The notes: generated by a model from the letters alone, not told the origin. A stretch of 64,000 nucleotides of DNA from Marasmius tenuissimus (GCA_029532415.1 JAQOTA010000007.1:1-64000), one strand, 5' to 3'; shown: positions 1-11,169, counted from the stretch's first letter. Program-made: numbers and translations.

Positions 1-1817
1 CAAGGTTCAGGAACCCGACCACTACTCCGGGAAGCTGACGTTGAGAAGTTTGAAGCTTTCTTGATGGCTATGCTTCGATGGATGGTTGTCAACAAGCTTA
101 CCGGCCTAAGGCTGATCAATTACGCCTTGAATGCCTCGGTATACTACTGACGGGCAATGCTCTTCAATTTTATAATGATGAGATTGCCAGTCCTCATCGT
201 TCGCGTGAAAGATGGTCGTTTGAAGACGCTGTAATAGCCCTCTTTGACCATTGTGTTCAAACCACTACCGTTCATCAGGCGGCAGAGAAATTTGATCACG
301 TAACCTACGACCCCAAGAAGGGAGTTCGTAGGTACTATAATACATTATGCCGATGGGCAAACCGTATGCTTGTTCGACCAGACAAGTTTACATTCAAACG
401 AAAGTTTGTTCAAGGACTGCCTGAGGAACTCATCCCCGAGATGTTTAAACGAGGAGCAGTCCCGGATTACTCGCCTGTCAAGCAGATGATCAAGGCAGTC
501 GAGCGTTATGAGGATGACAGTGCTCTTGAGAGGTACTACATCAATAAGCACAAAGTTGCCTCAAAGGCCAAGCAGCCTTCGAGCAACCACACTACCAGAC
601 CAGCTGGCGGTAATGACTCGCATACTCGTCCCCTACACGCATCCAATCAAGCCAGGATTGTGGGAGGACGTAGATACCCTTCACCACGTCGACGTTCTCC
701 TCCTAGAGATCGTACTGGTGGTAACAAGCAGGGTTCGGGCTTCAGGCCGTCGGCACCCCCTAAACACAATACAAATTTCCAATCAAAAGGGAATAGTAAC
801 AGTTTGAAGCCCAAAGAGGGTGGCGCTACACCTCTATGCTTCAAATGCGGGAAACCTGGCCATTACGCCAATAATCCCACATGCGAACGGTATGGACTAC
901 CCAACCTTTTCGCAATTAATGAGGAATTAGATCCTCCCGAGGATAACGTTGTTGATGTTGACGATACCCCCGAAAATACACCATCAGATCACGAATCCAA
1001 TCGTGAATCGTCGGAAGGCGAGTATGTCACCGAGCCCTATGAGGATTATGGTGGATATATCGTCGACAGAGACTCAGATTTCGATGATTGGATGGGGAAA
1101 ATCACTGAGAATGAACGTCTGCACGTCAATTTTGATGATTTGTATGACCCACTCATAGATTGTGGCCCAGCGGTCACAATTGAAGAGGAATTTGATGACT
1201 GTGTGTTCCCGAGTATTGATCTTGAGAACAACCCATACACAGTAGATGACCGTCTAAATGCTATCAATCAGAATGACGGTCCTGGTGTATACAAGGTCGA
1301 TGTCCGACTTCGTCGTTCTTCTCGAACCTTGAACCGCCCAAGTCGCGGTGGTGTAACGGAACGTAGACCACTAGTTGCCTTAATCAACATTGGAGGTCAA
1401 TCAGCTCTAACGCTGTTTGACTCCGGTTGTACGCTCGAGTGTTTGAGCCCCGGCTTTGCACGTGTGGCCAATATCAAAGTTCATGAGCTAGCAGAACAAC
1501 ACTCACTTCAGCTCGGTACCGTTGGAAGCCGTGCCAAATTTAATTATGGTGCTGTTGTCGACACCGAATATGCGAATATCAAAGATAGAACATACTTTGA
1601 TATCATTAACATTGATCGCTATGACGCGATTGTCGGTACCTACTTCATGAGGAAGCATGGTATCTCATTGGACTTTGAGTCTGACCGAATCCTTGTGAAA
1701 GGCAGACCTGTGCCTTCCCTTTCAGTGGGGGAGGATGCAGCAGAGTTCAAACGTCGATCAGCTATGCGTCGAGAGACAAAAGCAAAAGACGTACGGCGAA
1801 AAGATAATCCAAACTGA
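1..1817 (+). CDS. gag: Gag with C-terminal aspartic protease (partial)
   Basis: Retrotransposon capsid/nucleocapsid protein fused to protease. The main frame runs from 78 to the stop at 1815. Bases 1-105 are open in a different frame (to a stop at 148-150) and read as the natural upstream Gag sequence (key residues EKFEAFLMAMLRW). The two frames meet near 103-107 (GGCCT), which suggests loss of one C. A CCHC-like knuckle is coded at 838-885 (CFKCGKPGHYANNPTC). Its spacing is CX2CX4HX6C, two residues longer than the usual HX4C. The retropepsin motif LFDSGCT lies near residue 447 of the main frame. A basic Pro/Arg-rich stretch precedes the knuckle and an acidic linker follows it. The frame continues after the UGA into pol. 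Confidence 0.88.
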
Positions 1818-4800
1818 CTCGGAAGTTTGAGTTCTTCGCTAGTCGGAGCACCACGTACCGAAAGGCGTGGAGTTATAGTCGAAGAAGAGATTGATGTGGA
1901 AGATATCCGAACCAACCTTCTCCGAGCTAATCGAAGCTTACCCATGAGCTTCCCAGTTATTATTGAGGAGATTGACGAGAATAACTCTTCGTCATCCCCG
2001 AAAATCGAAAAAATTACGTTGGATCAAGTTGACCGTATGGTCGAGTTGGTCCAGGAGTTTTCTCGCTCGAAAAAGCATGACCGTAATCGGTCTCTACTCA
2101 GTCCATCAGATGACCGAGATAATGAGTATGACTACTCGTACCTTGAGGATCAACTTCGAGCGGCAAATCTTGCAAATGCTGATGATGATTGTAAAGGACT
2201 TCCCGAGAATGGCCCATTTACTGATGAAGACATTCCAAAACTCCGTGCACGATGGCTCCATCAAAACGCGGATATCCTGAACGGTGTTCCAGAGGAATTA
2301 CCACCGTTCCGAGCTATTAATCATCGCATTCAGCTCATAGACGAGAACATAAAGTATCACTACTACATGCCTCGTTGTCCTGACTCACTGAAACTCCAAT
2401 TCAGTGAGAAATTGGACAGATATACACGTGCCGGCTGGTGGGTTGAATCAACTGTTGAACAGGCCGCACCTATGCTTTGCATTCCCAAGAAAAACGGAAA
2501 GATTCGCACTATTGTGGACTACCGTCAAAGGAATGCAAATACAGTCAAGGACGTTACCCCGTTCCCTGACCAAGATAACATTCGCCAAGATGTAGCGAAA
2601 CATAAGTATCGTTCAAAAATAGACATGTCAGATGCCTATGAACAGATCAGAACTGAGGTTACTGATGTATGGAAAACGGCGTTTGCAACAACATTCGGGA
2701 CCTATGTCAGTAACATTATGATGCAGGGAGACTGTAACGCCCCCGCAACATTTCAGCGACTAATGACTCATATTTTTCGTGATCTCATTGGCCGTTGCGT
2801 TCATGTCTACCTCGATGATATTTTCATATTTGCAAATACTCTTGAGGAGCACGAGAGGGCGCTCAAAGAGGTGCTTCGTCGCCTCCGAGAGCAACACCTC
2901 TATCTCAAAGCTGAAAAATGCGAACTTTATTCTAAAGCTATGGATTGCCTAGGTCATGTCATAGATGATCGTGGTATTCATGCGGATACAGACAAAATGG
3001 CCCGTATCCGTGAGTGGCCTACGCCTAAGAACTTCAACGATGTCCAAAAATTCCTTGGACTCGTACAATATCTTGCCCCGTATATGCCTGACGTTGCGGG
3101 ATACGGTGGTACTCTCTCAAACATGACCCGAAATGACACTCCATTTCATTGGTTGCCAGTTCACGAAGCATGTTTCGAGAATATCAAGGTGCTAGCCACA
3201 AAGGCACCTATACTGAAACCCATTGATTCCTCATCTGAGGATCCCATCTGGGTTATTTGTGATGCTTCAGTCTCTGGAGTTGGAGCAATGTACGGGCAAG
3301 GACCCACTTGGCAAACGTGCCAACCTGCTGGTTTCATGTCGAAAAAATTCATGGCAGCACAGCATAATTATCGAGTCTTCGAACTCGAGACTATAGCAAT
3401 TCTTGAAGCCTTGCTGAAATGGGAGGATAAACTACTTGGTCACCGTATCCATGTAGTCACCGACCATAAAGCGCTAGAGTTCTTCTTGACTCAACGCAAA
3501 CTCTCCAGCCGTCAAGCTCGCTGGATGGAGTACCTTTCTAGGTTCGACTTTGACATTCGATATGTCAAAGGTGTTCAGAACAAAGTGGCTGACGCGCTAT
3601 CTCGTTATTACGAGTCAGACACAGTTGAAGATATTCGCCAACCTCACGAGTTTGTCAATGCGGATATACGCTTGGATAAAGGGATGGATGACCTACCAAG
3701 CTACCGTGTTGAGGAACTACTTGAGCAGGATAGACTCACTGCTCTTCGTCGCTCTGAGCGTATTCGGAACCGACAAATAAAAGAGCCTGAGCTACCACGA
3801 GATGTAGAAGCTCGGGAACTCCAGGATAATTCTGAGGACGTGTCCCCAGAAGAATCGGTGGATTCCAGCAACAAAAGTGATGAGAATCCAATGGTTTTTG
3901 AATCTCGTCTTCGAGACCCAGCATTACCGACTCAATTGAATGAGGATTCGAGTTTTGAACTTGACATCCAACGTCTGTACCCTGAGGACCCGCTATTCAA
4001 GCGAGTACTTGAGAAACCTGAAGACCATAAGGCCTTCAAGGTCGAGAACAATTTGATCTGGACCGTCAACCGAGGAGGCGAAACTGTCCTTTGTGTTCCA
4101 AAGGGCAAGTCGTCGACCACGCACGAGAGTCTCAAAGGACTCGTTATTGATCAGGCTCACCTGATTGTTGGTCACTATGGCGAGCAGCGCACGTCTGACT
4201 ATGTTCGGCGCTGGTACTGGTGGCCACGTATCAATGGCGACATTGACCAATTTTGTCGAAGTTGCATACCTTGCCAGCAGGCCAAGACGTCGAACCAAAA
4301 GACTGCAGGTAAGTTACACAGTCTACCAATTCCCAATCAACCATGGGAATCGATAGGAATGGACTTCATTGGTCCATTCCCACAATCTCAAGGATATGAC
4401 TACCTATGGGTTATCATATGCCGACTGACTTCCCGGGTACACCTAGTACCCGTGAACGTCACTATTACAGCCACTGAACTATCCTGGCTGTTTGTGAAGG
4501 AGATAGTTCGTTTACATGGACTTCCCAAATCAATAATTTCGGATAGGGATCCGAAATTTACCTCTCGTTGGTGGAGAGAAGTACACAGACTTCTTGGAAC
4601 CAAACTGATGATGTCAACTGCGTATCATCCGCAGACAGACGGAGTCACCGAGCGAGTGAATCGATCCATTGGTCAGATTCTGCGCTCTTTTGTCGACCCA
4701 GACCAGAAAAACTGGGTTGAAAAACTCCCGCTTGTAGAGTTTGCTATTAATTCGAGCATTTCTGAATCCACTGGATTCGCTCCCTTTGAGTTGGATGGTG

Positions 4801-5483
4801 GATATATGCCTTCCATGCTCAAACAACTCCCGAAGGACGTCAGTGTCTCCCCGGGGGTACGAGAATTTGCCGACCGTGCTCTGTCCCACCTCATGGATGC
4901 GCACGACAGCATTATTGAATCTCGGGCCATCCAGACGCATGCTTCCAATAAGCACCGCCGAAGCGACCCCGAGATCAAGATTGACGACTTGGTGTATATT
5001 TCAACCAAGAACCTCAATCTACCCAAGGGTCGTGCAACTAAACTACTTCCCAAATTCTTGGGTCCCTACCCAGTAATTGATGCCAAACCCAAGACGTCCA
5101 ACTACCGTATTGGCTTACCTACGGAGTTAGCAAAACGTGGAGTTCATAACAATTTCCATGTTTCCCTTCTCCGAAAACACATCCCCAATGATGATGTATT
5201 GTTCCCGAATCGGTCGGTCACCAATCCGTATGATTTTGGCGACCCGAGTACTGCTGAATGGTTGGTTGATGAAATAATTGGCCACCATTGGGATGGTCGC
5301 AAGATCATGTTTCACGTTCTGTGGAACTTAGGGGATACAACTATTGAGCCGTATGACACCTGTAAAAAGTTAGCCGCTTTGGACAGGTACTTGGCACTAA
5401 AAAATGTTCCCGACTGGCGCAAACTCCCAAGAAAGGGAAAGTCAGATGGAGTTCTCCATGACAGCCTGCAGGAATCCATTTAG
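1818..5483 (+). CDS. pol: Pol: reverse transcriptase, RNase H, integrase, chromodomain
   Basis: Polyprotein that copies the element RNA and integrates the DNA. It has no ATG near its beginning; the first codons after the UGA are in the same frame as gag (a TTG lies at 1827), so expression probably needs readthrough. Numbering from 1827, the RT active site YLDD is at residues 328-331, an RNase H DAS motif at about 479, and the integrase zinc region at about 778-820 (His, His, CRSC, C). The catalytic triad is D846, D906 and E942, with the canonical 35-residue spacing between the last two. From about residue 1142 a chromodomain-like segment (EWLVDEIIGHH, then FHVLW) closes the protein, as in chromoviruses that target heterochromatin. 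The stop is TAG. Confidence 0.95.
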   Translation, partial: LGSLSSSLVGAPRTERRGVIVEEEIDVEDIRTNLLRANRSLPMSFPVIIEEIDENNSSSSPKIEKITLDQVDRMVELVQEFSRSKKHDRNRSLLSPSDDRDNEYDYSYLEDQLRAANLANADDDCKGLPENGPFTDEDIPKLRARWLHQNADILNGVPEELPPFRAINHRIQLIDENIKYHYYMPRCPDSLKLQFSEKLDRYTRAGWWVESTVEQAAPMLCIPKKNGKIRTIVDYRQRNANTVKDVTPFPDQDNIRQDVAKHKYRSKIDMSDAYEQIRTEVTDVWKTAFATTFGTYVSNIMMQGDCNAPATFQRLMTHIFRDLIGRCVHVYLDDIFIFANTLEEHERALKEVLRRLREQHLYLKAEKCELYSKAMDCLGHVIDDRGIHADTDKMARIREWPTPKNFNDVQKFLGLVQYLAPYMPDVAGYGGTLSNMTRNDTPFHWLPVHEACFENIKVLATKAPILKPIDSSSEDPIWVICDASVSGVGAMYGQGPTWQTCQPAGFMSKKFMAAQHNYRVFELETIAILEALLKWEDKLLGHRIHVVTDHKALEFFLTQRKLSSRQARWMEYLSRFDFDIRYVKGVQNKVADALSRYYESDTVEDIRQPHEFVNADIRLDKGMDDLPSYRVEELLEQDRLTALRRSERIRNRQIKEPELPRDVEARELQDNSEDVSPEESVDSSNKSDENPMVFESRLRDPALPTQLNEDSSFELDIQRLYPEDPLFKRVLEKPEDHKAFKVENNLIWTVNRGGETVLCVPKGKSSTTHESLKGLVIDQAHLIVGHYGEQRTSDYVRRWYWWPRINGDIDQFCRSCIPCQQAKTSNQKTAGKLHSLPIPNQPWESIGMDFIGPFPQSQGYDYLWVIICRLTSRVHLVPVNVTITATELSWLFVKEIVRLHGLPKSIISDRDPKFTSRWWREVHRLLGTKLMMSTAYHPQTDGVTERVNRSIGQILRSFVDPDQKNWVEKLPLVEFAINSSISESTGFAPFELDGGYMPSMLKQLPKDVSVSPGVREFADRALSHLMDAHDSIIESRAIQTHASNKHRRSDPEIKIDDLVYISTKNLNLPKGRATKLLPKFLGPYPVIDAKPKTSNYRIGLPTELAKRGVHNNFHVSLLRKHIPNDDVLFPNRSVTNPYDFGDPSTAEWLVDEIIGHHWDGRKIMFHVLWNLGDTTIEPYDTCKKLAALDRYLALKNVPDWRKLPRKGKSDGVLHDSLQESI

Positions 5484-5571
5484 GGACTCCTCCGTGCTTG
5501 AAAATAGACCGATTAGAGTTTATTTAAGACGACTTCGTGGTCGTGAAGAATCATACTCACTAACGCCTACA

Positions 5572-7491
5572 ATGTCTCTCAATCAATCTTCTCATGCACC
5601 TAACGGCGCTTCTCTTTCGGGGGGAGGGTCCAGCCCGGATCTTCCTTCTTGTACTCTCCCACCCAATCAAGAGTGGGTTTATATCAAGTTACTCGGTCAG
5701 ATGGCACACCGACAGAGTAGCTGCCAGTGTTGTCAGACTTTCATTGGCCACTGCAGTGACAGTATTAGACTGAACTGCGAAGCTTACGAGCAAGGACTCG
5801 CTCAGCGTGATAAAATCATAGCCGAGCCCTATACTCTTCAACTCGAAGCTATTCGAGCTGAGAAATCCCAAGTAGAGGCGGAATTGAGTCTCACTCGCAA
5901 CCGTCTCCGCTCGGCTGAGCGTCATATTGATAACCTCGCCGGAGATCTTGAGGACCTACGTGATACTCACAATAAAGTTCTATCCGAGCTGGAATCCACT
6001 CAGGAGGAAATTGAACACCTCCGGGAATTCAGCACGAGACATAAGGAGAAGAAACGCCGTATTGATGACGGTGAATCGACTCCCGTCACCCAACCTGAGT
6101 CCCAGATGCCCGATTCAATGGATGTCGACAATGAGGGCGGACCTGTCAGTGTCAAAACTGATCCTGTCCCTACAACCACCTATTCTCGGGATAATCCTCC
6201 TTGGGATGATGGTCGTTACCGCACTGCCAAGCAATTTGAAGTTGCTCGGCGCCACTATGAGTCTGGGTTACCTCCTCCTAAGACTGATGAAGACGGCAAA
6301 CCACTCCCTAGGCGGTGGGCCGCTCCAAAAACAGTCAAGGAAGTTTCACAGCTCTTCGCCCGTCTGAAGAAGTCCGAAACTTCTTCTCAGCCAAACATCC
6401 GTCTCTTCGAGTTCATCAAAGGACTCTACTCAGATGCCACAAAAGTCCCGAAAGACCAGCGTAGTGACATTCACAATGCTATTCTTCAGGGTTATTACCG
6501 CCCCGCCTTTGTCGGAAAGAAGGGAGGTAAATCTACAACCGCACCCGTATCCATGGATGCAGTTGATACAAGTGTACCCGCCACCACAGGTACGCCTGCC
6601 AATAACTCTAAAGTGAATACAACTTCTAATTCGCTTTCGGCAGCTCCCAATGCTACCAAACGCGTCCCTCAGCCTCCTAAACATGCAGAACTGAAGGAAA
6701 TCATCCCATGGCTCAAAGACGAGCGCCTACACCTGTCCAAACCCCGAAATGGTGTCCGCTTCCCCAACGGCGGTTTATCTGTTCGCTGCGCTCGTGGTGT
6801 CCAACTCTGGTACCAGTGCTCGCCCCCTCATCGTAAGGGACTTTCCCCTATGCATCGCCACCAATTCCAATTCACATTTATGGAGTTGGCACTTACCCCG
6901 GGGTACTACAGCAATTATGTTGCCACCAATCCCCTCCCTGATGTGGCTGGACCACTTCGCGTCAAGCCCTACGCTGGTGACTTCGCCAACGTAAATATTC
7001 GGGACTTAGCCGAGTTCTTCAGGAGCCAGTCTATTCCCGTGTCCGATATTCACGACACCGCTTACTTCGCTGCGTGCTGGTTGGCAGATGTTACGTTCAC
7101 GGACGACGAGTCCAACTTTGCCCTGAATGAACTAAGGGCCAAACTCTTACCACTTCTCGTCACCCATGGTATCCCCGCAGGATACAACGAAAATATTCAC
7201 CACTCTGACGACAGAATTGAGTCCCTTCCTTCTGCTGTCAGTTTCGACATTCCGGGAGCCACGCAGGTCTCCTCATTGTCTTCTTCCACTACTAGTACCA
7301 GCGCCGGTACCGATAGTGCTCCTACCACCCCTACCAACCCCACAATTTCCAACGTCAATAGTGATGCAAACGCTATCACCATTGATTGTGAAGGTACTGC
7401 CACGACAGGTGGTACTGACACGCCTATCACGACCTCTACTACTGAGGCCGTTGATATTCCAGCTGCCATGCCGGAATCTAAACTCGCGTAA
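5572..7491 (+). CDS. Third ORF of the chromovirus, unknown function
   Basis: ORF of 639 codons lying 88 nt after the pol stop and before the polypurine tract. I chose the ATG at 5572; the frame is already open from 5404, overlapping the end of pol. Residues of about 70-165 form a charged predicted coiled coil (for example EAELSLTRNRLRSAERHID), followed by a basic KKRR patch that could be a nuclear signal. The middle is Pro/Ser/Thr-rich. A more structured part follows, including RRWAAPKTVKEVSQLFARLK and a Trp/His/Tyr-rich stretch near residues 420-450. The C-terminal 100 residues are a Ser/Thr tail. I see no signal peptide or membrane anchor, so it is not an obvious envelope gene. No domain was recognised. 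Position inside the LTR element argues that it is part of the transposon. Confidence 0.75.
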   Translation: MSLNQSSHAPNGASLSGGGSSPDLPSCTLPPNQEWVYIKLLGQMAHRQSSCQCCQTFIGHCSDSIRLNCEAYEQGLAQRDKIIAEPYTLQLEAIRAEKSQVEAELSLTRNRLRSAERHIDNLAGDLEDLRDTHNKVLSELESTQEEIEHLREFSTRHKEKKRRIDDGESTPVTQPESQMPDSMDVDNEGGPVSVKTDPVPTTTYSRDNPPWDDGRYRTAKQFEVARRHYESGLPPPKTDEDGKPLPRRWAAPKTVKEVSQLFARLKKSETSSQPNIRLFEFIKGLYSDATKVPKDQRSDIHNAILQGYYRPAFVGKKGGKSTTAPVSMDAVDTSVPATTGTPANNSKVNTTSNSLSAAPNATKRVPQPPKHAELKEIIPWLKDERLHLSKPRNGVRFPNGGLSVRCARGVQLWYQCSPPHRKGLSPMHRHQFQFTFMELALTPGYYSNYVATNPLPDVAGPLRVKPYAGDFANVNIRDLAEFFRSQSIPVSDIHDTAYFAACWLADVTFTDDESNFALNELRAKLLPLLVTHGIPAGYNENIHHSDDRIESLPSAVSFDIPGATQVSSLSSSTTSTSAGTDSAPTTPTNPTISNVNSDANAITIDCEGTATTGGTDTPITTSTTEAVDIPAAMPESKLA

Positions 7492-7605
7492 GATTAACTT
7501 ACCATACTGCTCCTGTCGGACGACTTGAGCTCCCTGAAATTTACCTTACTTCACTCTTATACTTAATGCTTGTTTTCTCGATTCCACCTCTGGGTTTCAT
7601 CTGAT

Positions 7606-7614
7606 GGGGGAGAG
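7606..7614 (+). promoter_or_regulatory. Polypurine tract before the 3' LTR
   Basis: GGGGGAGAG lies directly before the TGTAAC that begins the LTR. This is where plus-strand DNA synthesis of an LTR retrotransposon is primed, and it fixes the left LTR edge. Confidence 0.75.
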
Positions 7615-8098
7615 TGTAACGCCTCTGCCCTTATTTAGACCTATTCATGATATTTACATATATTGACACCTGGACATGCTATATAAACCTCCTCCCTGCG
7701 TAGCTAATACTTATCCTTCTTCTACTCGTACTTGTACATACCTTGGCCATAAACCTTGTCGTGTTCATCTACGTGTGAAGTAAGGACCGGGACTACCCAT
7801 AGTCCCAACCCTCGTTATAACCCCCTCGGGGCTAGTGACTCTGCCAAGGGGCATGGAGGGACGTGGTTCGTTGCCAGTGAGATGACCGTAAAGACCTTGG
7901 GTCTTGCACACAGCTTCCATCTCGCTGTGAGGTGTACATACTACAGGTATACCCAGTGAGGCAACCGAAACCTCTCGGAATATCGGCCTTCCAACGGACC
8001 GCCCCTTTACTGTAATTTACGTTGTTAAGACTCCCACGGCTAAATGTAAGTCCGGGAGGCCAGCGTGAGCGAACATCAACAAATTTCTTTTCTTTACA
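7615..8098 (+). repeat. 3' LTR of the chromovirus
   Basis: Starts TGTAAC right after the polypurine tract and probably ends CTTTACA at 8098, giving a 5 bp terminal inverted repeat (TGTAA/TTACA) and a length of 484 bp. A TATATAAA box at 7680-7687 would be the U3 promoter. The right edge is tentative because the matching 5' LTR is outside the window. Confidence 0.65.
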
Positions 8099-9040
8099 GT
8101 GGGAGTCATATATTTCTGAAATCTTTCTCGGGTCGAGCTCTATAGAATGGAGACAAAAAATTAAGGACAGTGACCTTCACTTAGTCTGTTACATCCATGC
8201 ATCTTACCCTGGTCTATCTCACCTAGTCACATCACCTCCAGACCCATTCCGGGTACTTCCGGGCTATTATTCTAGTCCATTCCAACACCATTCCATCCCC
8301 GGCACTCAACCTTCACCTCCGCACTTCAGTCTCTCACACCAAGTCCATCCCCGGAACCTCTGTCACTTCCGCCTCCGCTTCCGGGACTCTTTCCATCTTA
8401 TTCTGATTTGTTCTGACTTACTTATCTCCGACTTCCGAGATATTCCCACGCTCACTTATTCTATTCATATCTTCATTCCATCACGCACATATTCATTTCC
8501 AGTTCATTTCCCTTCCGGTATTATTTCCCCCGTGTTTGACTTCCATATGATACATCAACCTTTCCCGCACTTGACTCACTTATGATTCATTCATTTACTA
8601 TGACCCTATATAAGCTCTATACTTCTATCCTGTATCTAAAGACTCGAAATCAACCAGGTTTCAATCCGGGTCAACCCCAATCATGTCTTTTCTTCTCTCT
8701 TGCAACTTGTCCTCTTAGTCTAGTAGAAGGACAGCTCAGTTCATGGTGCTGTTGGCGAAACCTTCAGCTACTGTCTGCTCTAGATCCGTTGCTCCCACAC
8801 TCCTTCATCTTATCTCTTTCCTATCCATCTATCCGACAGCATATAAAATCCCATATCTTATCTTATCCCTATCCGATCCGCATGATCCTAACATAGTCTG
8901 CAACTGTCATTCCTCTACCTGCCGCGTGGCCTGCACTTGGCCTGCACCTAGCCTGCATATTGCCTGCACCTGACCTTCACACCAGCCTTCACCACATGGC
9001 CTGCAAATTGTTGTGGCCCCTTTCTCTTCAATCCCCTCCA
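8099..9040. other. Pyrimidine-rich spacer, no gene seen
   Basis: C/T-rich plus strand with scattered CTTCCGGG-like words and a TATATAA-like box near 8604. Open frames here are of low complexity and show no recognisable protein. It could be an old LTR. An 11 bp tandem repeat lies at its right end. Confidence 0.4.
8927..8992 (+). repeat. 11 bp tandem repeat, about six copies
   Basis: Degenerate units related to TGGCCTGCACT follow each other at 8927, 8938, 8949, 8960, 8971 and 8982. The first four are the most alike. Confidence 0.7.
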
Positions 9041-10330
9041 AATTGCTACACTCGAAACTCCTCCGGCGTCGGACCCATGGTGGTCCATATAGATCTCAAT
9101 TCAATGGGTGACAAAAAAAGGCTAGTTTTACTGCCTTTGAGTCGGCTAAAGCTGATGTTTTTGAACGCAGATCCTTGTCCTTGGAGTATCCGACTCATTT
9201 CTCGGTACAAATTGGGAATCAAGTCTAAAGTAATCCTCACGTCACGAGATTCACCGGTTGGTGCTGACTCTCCGAGCTTCCCAGACCGGTTGCTGTATTC
9301 ATGAGCGCACCTCATAGGTCTACCCGTTGAACTCCACGTTGACGTTTTTACTGACTTCCCGGATCAGATTTACTCGTATTAACCTGGCGGAAGGTCAAAG
9401 CCGAGAGATTGAACTCGTTGCCGGGACAACGCGCTGTGAACTATCTCCAAGGTATGTTCTTCACTTTTGAAGTTTGTGTGTTTCGTTCTCATGACTTGTT
9501 GCAGCGAATTCATATCCGAGGAATCTCTGAGCTTCGGCATTGTTCGGCCTCAATCAGTAGTCATGCCGCCTGTCTGAGACCCGTTATATTCCGTCAATGC
9601 CAGAGAATCTTGAGACTCACTCTGAACTTTCACAATGCAATCCATGAGAGAGATATCGCGCTCTTGTCTGTCTCGTTGTCCTCTTTGATGGCCTCTGCGA
9701 AACACTGCTTGGGGTATCACCGGTCATCGTTCTTCTTTTTCAATCTCAATCGGACATATTCAGCGTGGGTAAGGTCGAGAATCTCCATGTTTCAATAAAG
9801 TCCATTTATAAGGCTCGACACCGTATTAACGCTCCGTCCATCTGAATACTTTTTGTACCCCAGATGTAGAGGTAAGGGAGGATATCCTCTATTGCTCTCC
9901 TGATCTCCTCCGATAGGCGAGTCATCTGCCGCACAATTTGCAAAGTCCACAGCCGAGCCTAGCTCATTCGGGTATACCTCCTCCCCTAATTGCCTATTGC
10001 AGGGGTTTCAGAATAAAGGAATCCTGTTCAATGTTTTACATTCAGGAACACCACAAAAACGTAGACCTTCCGCATGTCCTCGCGCCACATATTTTGACCG
10101 GCTCCTTGAGCTACATTCCCTTTTACTAGCGGGTAAGTCAATGGCAATCAAAAGAGATGTGACTCCCGAATTCACACTCATGAAGCTCTTTCCTCTTGCA
10201 AATGTTTCGAGGAAAGTACGGGTATCGGTGATTTCAAAGGACGTCCGACCGAATTCAATCTACATCACTCGTATTAATGGCAGTCGAGGCGTTCGCTGAA
10301 TTTCAAGTTTGTAATCATTTTGTACGGTGA
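9040..10330. pseudogene. Unit A left segment, coding remnants paralogous to 16440-17700
   Basis: Matches the segment at 16440-17700 along most of its length. On the plus strand both copies read related peptides, for example REIELVAGTTRCE here against REVKLVAGTMRCE there, each followed by a GTATGT donor. NFHNAIHERDIALLSVSLSS here matches KFHDAIYGKEIAFSSVSLAN there. A minus-strand reading near 10140-10350 (VTVQNDYKLE) is also shared. I could not assemble a complete gene on either strand and do not recognise the family. It is likely a decayed intron-containing gene carried along when the locus duplicated. Confidence 0.4.
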
Positions 10331-10511
10331 CTTCACGCAACACACGGTCCGTCTCTGAACGGGGAATAAAACAATGTATCGAGCAGCGAGTTTAAGCACT
10401 GCACGAGCACCAGTCTTGGTGTCAAACCTGTGGTACCGAAGCTATCCAAGACCGTTATCTTAGAGCAGTATAGGACGGGGAGGATGCTGGGCTCACGAAG
10501 TGCTCCAATCG

Positions 10512-10856
10512 TCATTGATAGAAGTAGCTCGATCTTCCCCCCAAGCCCAATCTAATTTTGATTTGCCCATGCCAGCAGACCATGAAATTCACCGCTAGAA
10601 CTAGATCGAACGGAGAGAAGGTTTTAGATATGTAAAATAGATTTTTACCTCTCATTGATGCTCCATGAGTCATTTGAACGGAGTGAGGCTGAGAAGTCAG
10701 AGAGTGGTCAGGTGAATAGCCTAAGGCTCGACAGGAAGCTCTGGAGCTATTCGAGTCATAACATTCATTGTGTCGCTTCCTCAGATCTAATAGATTCAGA
10801 ACTAAATGGAACCGTTGGACTAGTGCCCACCCTAGACTCCTATGCACATGAAGCAA
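10512..10856 (-). pseudogene. Unit A minus-strand ORF remnant
   Basis: Corresponds to the longer open frame at 17748-18209. It shares LLDLRKRH, CYDSNSSRASC and LGYSPDHSLTSQPHSV with that copy, then changes frame where the other stays open. Function unknown. The surviving similarity may reflect recent duplication rather than selection on a protein. Confidence 0.3.
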
Positions 10857-11169
10857 GTGAGCCCAGACAACGAACGGATGGGATTATGGGTCGACTGAAG
10901 GCGGTTGTACACCTCCGAGCCAGATGATCAGGTGAGTCGCTCTCCACCTTGTACTTGTCTAACCAGGCCACAAAAACCTTTGCGACGGCTAGAGCGGTAG
11001 CTTGTCGTCGCAAAAACCGATGAGGTACTTCGGTGTCAATGCACTATAACTAGAAAGTCTATCGGGAGTACCAACTCGTCTTCTTGCCTTGTTTTTCTCG
11101 CCCAAGGTCACTATACTTCACGAAAAGACAGCGCTGTTTCTATCGTGGAGGGTAGGTGAACAATCTTTG

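Larger units (their letters stand above)
1..8098 (+). mobile_element. Ty3/gypsy chromovirus, 5' end outside the window
   Basis: LTR retrotransposon on the plus strand. In order it holds gag with a zinc knuckle and aspartic protease, reverse transcriptase, RNase H, integrase with a C-terminal chromodomain-like segment, an extra ORF, a polypurine tract and a 3' LTR. The order RT-RNase H-integrase defines the Ty3/gypsy class and the chromodomain points to chromoviruses, the usual fungal clade. The 5' LTR, primer-binding site and gag start lie left of base 1. The long open frames suggest a fairly young copy, but a frame change near base 105 and an in-frame UGA at 1815-1817 mean it may not be autonomous. 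Confidence 0.93.

Noticed and set aside
8022..8585. 187-codon plus-strand ORF
   Set aside because: Low-complexity pyrimidine-rich translation overlapping the LTR end, with no motif.
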